DNA of 64,000 nucleotides from Luidia sarsii. Taxonomy: Eukaryota; Echinodermata; Asteroidea; Paxillosida; Luidiidae. The stretch covers positions 15,341,558-15,405,557 of the forward strand of contig OX465107.1 of NCBI GenBank assembly GCA_949987565.1. Direction: 5' to 3'. This document shows positions 60,615 to 64,000 of the stretch, in pieces; within the stretch, counting starts at the first letter, position 1, and each line of letters starts with the position of its first letter. Both the position numbers and the translations under genes were made by a program. The notes under the pieces are model-generated. The model saw nothing but the letters and a program-made list of their open reading frames with translations, ran no database searches and had not been told where the DNA came from.

Positions 60615-60880
60615 CTTTGACTCTCGCTCTGGTTGTCTCGGTCTGTCCCTGTCTCTCTATCTTTCTCTGTCTTTCTGCCTCTCATCTTTCGTTGTCTCTC
60701 TATCTTCCTCTGTCTGTCTCTCTGTCTCCCTCTTTCTGTCTCGCTGTGTCTCTATATCTCTCTGTCTCTCTGTATCTCTCTGGCATGTCTCTCTACCTCT
60801 CTATCTTTCTATTTGATTTTCGGTCTCTTATCGTCTGTCTCTCTGTGTCTCTCTGCGTATCTTGACCTGACTTTTTCTAC
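60615..60880. repeat. CT-rich satellite (TCTGTCTCTCTATC type)
   Basis: Imperfect tctctgtctctctatctt units on plus. It is opposite in strand bias to the arrays on either side. Confidence 0.85.
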
Positions 60881-61574
60881 CCCTGTCTGTCTCTATGTTT
60901 GTCTATCTGACTTCCCCTGCATCGAAGCACTACTCCAGCGACTCGGTCGGTCCACATTTACCCTTGGACTCTCATCCCACCTATACCTCTCTCCTTCCAT
61001 GGCCGTTCCCCTTGCTGACAAGTCGTGGTTGACATAACACTTCCCCTACCCTGCCGTTCTGCCTCCGTCAACCTCCCCCTCCCCCAAACCACCCGCCTCC
61101 CTAGCTCCCCACTCTCCCCATGCACGGATAAAGAAAGAGTGAAAAAAATGTCACAGGAACCGGAAGGCGGCCTGCTGTTTCTGGTGCTGAACCACTTTTT
61201 TTTCTCGGCAAGGGCGGGCATCCGTTCTGTCGAGAGGGGGCACGCCCGAGGACATTCAATCCAGTCGTGAAGCTTAGAAAGAGCCTGTCCGCATGCATAC
61301 ACACATGCCATGCCGACGGTCGTGTAAAAAAACCTCTATCCATAAATATAAATATAGATGCACGTCCCCCCCCACACGCATACACCCCCGTTTTAAAGGT
61401 CTAATTTGAAAAATGGGATTATCGTTTTAACTTGGCTGCGGAGTTTGTTCTCATGTATAAAATGGCGCGTGGTTTCCGCTCAAGTTATCGTATGAGTGCC
61501 CCTGGATTGGGCAGAGGTGGCTTGGGACTTGGGGCACATGACTCTGATTTGGTTGTGCATGTGATCCTCAAGAT
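60881..61574. other. Unique stretch with a TATA-like word on the plus strand
   Basis: Contains tgtataaaatggcgcgtgg at about 61454, a good TATA-like match on the plus strand, and a poly-C patch at 61366-61374. No gene was recognised downstream on plus. Confidence 0.25.
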
Positions 61575-62145
61575 ATGTGTGTGATCCTAAAACATAGAAA
61601 CAGACAATCAGATAGAGAAACAGACACAGACAGACAGGGAGAAAGAAGGTCAGAGCGACAGAGAGACGGAGAAAGACAGAGCGATAGAGAGAGACAAAGA
61701 GACAGAGACACAGAAAGACAGAGGGATAGAGGGAGACACAACGAGACAACAAATGTATAGAAAGATAAAGAGACAGACAGAGACACGGAAAGACAGAGAG
61801 ATAAGGAGAGAGACAGAGCGAGACATAAAGCTTGATAGAGAGAGACACACAGCACAGAAAGACAGAGAGATAGAGCGAGACAGAGCGAGACAGAACGAGA
61901 TAGAGAGAGACAGAGCGAGACAGAACGAGATAGAGAGAAACAGAGACATACAGAGGGAAAGAGACACACAGAGAGACAGCGAGACAGAGACATACAGAGA
62001 AAGAGAGAGAGGCCGACACACGGGAGACCGAGAGAAATGGGGACAGAGATGCAGAGCCAGATGCTGAGAGACAGAGTGACAGAGGGGAACAGACTGAAAG
62101 AGAAACAGAGAGAGAGAGAGACAGAGATACATAGTCAGAGTGAAA
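61575..62145. repeat. GACAGAGCGAGA-type satellite
   Basis: agacagagcgagacagaacg and gagataga units on plus over about 550 bp. Confidence 0.93.
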
Positions 62146-62480
62146 AAAAAAGATGAATCTGCGAGGTCGTTTGGATTATGTCCCCTGAGCGCGGTTTGGC
62201 AAGCGTCCCTTTCGGGTCCCAGGGTGGTGCGAGCACAGCGAGTCGCCCGTGGGCTGCAGCGCTCCAGATTGGCCGTCGAGTCCTGAGCAGTGAAGCAGTC
62301 AACGCGGTATTATTACTGGCTGTCATGCAGAAACGCGACGGCGACGCACGCCCCTGATAATTGGGAGTTGGGCCCGTCTGGTTCCCGCCGCCGCCACTGC
62401 CGCCACCGCCGCCACCGCCGCCGCACACACGAGTGCAGGGGCACGATCCGAGCCAGCTTAAAAACGATAATCACTCTGTG
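62146..62480. promoter_or_regulatory. CpG-rich block with (CCG)n tract
   Basis: Frequent CG dinucleotides, including gagcgcggtttggc, gcagaaacgcgacggcgacg and a ccgccgccaccgccgccgc tract (about 62388-62424). Contains cagattggccg, an inverted CCAAT-like word. The Gly-rich minus frame over the CCG tract begins with GTG, not ATG, so it is not supported as the channel N-terminus. Could be a CpG-type promoter. Confidence 0.35.
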
Positions 62481-62815
62481 TACGCTTGTGCGCTTCGACT
62501 GCGACTATCCAGGGTATACATAAGGGCTAAGCTCAGTTTTTCCTCCAGAAATTTTACACTCGATTTTTTTTTATAATTTGAGTCCGTAGTCTGGGCCTTC
62601 ATCCGTCTCACCACCTTGACACTATACTATAGAAGAACTCGCACCCATCCCCTTAACCTTTTTCACCCGATGCCTGTCTGTCGCGTGTTTTTGAGCGCGC
62701 GCCTGGCACCAGACTAGGTTGGAAGTGACAGCGGTTAGTGTGAAGTTAGTTGAAAGCCTACACATGAAATCTCGGTCAATTATTATAATAATAGCCGATA
62801 TGGGTTGCCAGCACT

Positions 62816-63243
62816 GCTGTTGCTGTTGTTGTCGAGGCTGTTTTGCTGTTGATATGGCTGACGATGAAGTTGTTGCTGCCATTGTTGTTGTTGATTTTGT
62901 TTTGCTGCTGCTGTTGTTGTTTTTGTGCGGTCATTGGTTGTAATGTCGTTTTTATTCTCAACGCTGTTGCTGCTGTAGTCGTTGCTGCTGTCGTTGTTGA
63001 TGTTGTTTGGTTGTTGTTGCTGTATGTTGTTGTTGTTATTGTTGTTGTTGTTGTTTTGTTGTTGTTGTTGCTGCTGTTGTTGTTGTCGTTGTCGTTGTTG
63101 TTGACGATGTAGTTGTTGCTGCATGCTGTCGTTGTTCATGTTTGGTTGTTGCTAGCTGCATGTTGCTGCTGTTGTTACTGCTGTTGCTGTTGTTGTTGTT
63201 GCTGTTGTTGTTGTTATTGTGGTTGTTGTGGTTGTTTTTGTTG
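62816..63243. repeat. TGT/TGC triplet array (CAA/CAG/AAC on minus)
   Basis: Long run of ttg, ctg and gtt triplets on plus with interruptions. The minus strand has an open frame (62783-63139) starting at a true ATG that reads almost only Gln and Asn. It may be a chance frame in the array; no coding evidence beyond openness. Confidence 0.85.
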
Positions 63244-64000
63244 ACGACAGCGTTGTTTTCTCTGCGTTTCTCCTCAAATAGAAAGCAAAATGGCGGGCCG
63301 ATGATTAAACCTATCAGTCCTTGTACCTACTTATCTGTGAAGCGACTGCCAAACGATGCTGTCCTCGGGTTTTATAATAATGTTATCTGTGGCTGCAATC
63401 ATAATGCTCGGCTGGCGGTCTGCCGTAGTATTTGTACTACGGGCAGTTAATCCGTCGGCGCGGCTCTTGTAGGCTAATCTGGTCGGGGCCGTGACGAGGA
63501 GTTAGGGCCACTTGAAAAGAAAAATGAAAAAATCGCTGGCCATTTTGAAGTGTGTGCCCGGTGCTCGGCCGTTGCTACGATATGACACGCAACGCACAAG
63601 GGTGTCAAAGCCGCACCGGGGGTATTAAAGGGGGAGAGGGGAGTGGGGACCCGCGGTCGGCCTCGGCTATGGATAGCCTTGTAATCAAAATTGCTGGGTA
63701 AATAACGGCATCGGAGGATCGGACAACTCCCCCATCGGGCTTGGGCTGAGAAAAGGGGTTAGGGGTACGGGTACGGGGTGTCGTGAGGGCGTCACTCTCT
63801 CTCTCTCTGCGCCTCTCTCTCTCTGTCTGCCTCTCTCTGTGCCTCTCTGCCTGCCTCTCTCTGCCTCTTAGGTCGGTGCATGGCGCGTCTGAGCGACGAC
63901 AACCGGAGAGTAGAGGGTCCTGGCTTGCAGTCCTCACCGCCCACGTTCACGTATACTCGGCACGTTCCTCCGAGGAAAGAGGCTCGCACTCACACACGAA
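63244..64000. other. GC-rich unique edge of the window
   Basis: CpG-containing unique sequence with a short ctctctctctgc tract (63795-63868). No exon recognised; the channel's 5' end may lie here or beyond the window. Confidence 0.4.

Noticed and set aside
62135..62428. Minus frame starting with a Gly run, tempting as a Slo1 N-terminus because vertebrate Slo1 starts Gly-rich
   Set aside because: The start is GTG, the glycines come from a CCG tract, and no S0 helix or splice to S1 follows.

Overview
This is a window of metazoan nuclear DNA, not prokaryotic. It has one gene split into short exons with GT-AG borders, introns of about 0.7 to 10 kb, retroelement remnants, and a very heavy load of micro- and minisatellites. 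The repeat style (recurring tacatgta and taggcct words, long GA/CT tracts, Penelope-like debris) suggests a marine invertebrate, perhaps an echinoderm or another invertebrate deuterostome. That placement is an inference; no marker gene proves it.

The only protein-coding gene I can support lies on the minus strand, running from about 56.5 kb down to 22.9 kb. Seven exons (56445-56506, 48379-48472, 45603-45714, 35416-35567, 30793-30963, 29952-30043, 22922-23032) join with matching phases into one frame of 264 codons plus two bases. They encode S1, S2, S3, S4-S5, the pore loop with S6, the S6-RCK1 linker and the first part of the RCK1 domain of a Slo1/BK-type (KCNMA-like) calcium- and voltage-activated K+ channel. 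The N-terminus with S0, the rest of RCK1 and all of RCK2 were not found. They probably lie outside the window or in exons I cannot recognise. The channel looks like a divergent paralogue: the S4 arginine at human position R213 is isoleucine, the Mg2+-site glutamate E374 is histidine, and the outer-pore tyrosine Y294 is threonine. The selectivity filter, the S6 glutamate ring and the RCK1 calcium-site aspartate D367 are kept.

Layout by region: 1-22.9 kb is downstream intron or flank, with long CT/GA satellites (4-5.5, 9-11.7, 19.7, 21 kb), a homeodomain-site-rich AT block (11.8-12.2 kb), a quiet unique stretch (13.9-17.9 kb), a 3 x 103 bp tandem repeat (18.8 kb), a recent 250-bp duplication (20.4/21.8 kb) and a LINE C-terminal remnant (22.5 kb). 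From 23 to 30 kb the intron is filled with Penelope-like element debris (a GIY-YIG domain tail plus 3' ends carrying a degenerate hammerhead-like hairpin) and GA satellites. From 30 to 56.5 kb the channel exons alternate with satellites, including (GGGCA)35 and a GAA-rich array 190 bp from the S3 exon, more Penelope 3' ends (one pair forming a perfect 48-bp palindrome), tRNA-like SINE fragments and a second LINE tail. From 57 to 64 kb the sequence is upstream of the S1 exon. It becomes richer in CpG and holds a palindromic repeat, CCAAT/octamer-like sites and a CAA/CAG-type triplet array. It looks like a 5' regulatory region, but no transcription start can be fixed from sequence alone.

Nearly all other long open frames are Ser/Leu-, Arg/Glu-, Pro- or Gln-rich shadows of simple repeats and are not genes.
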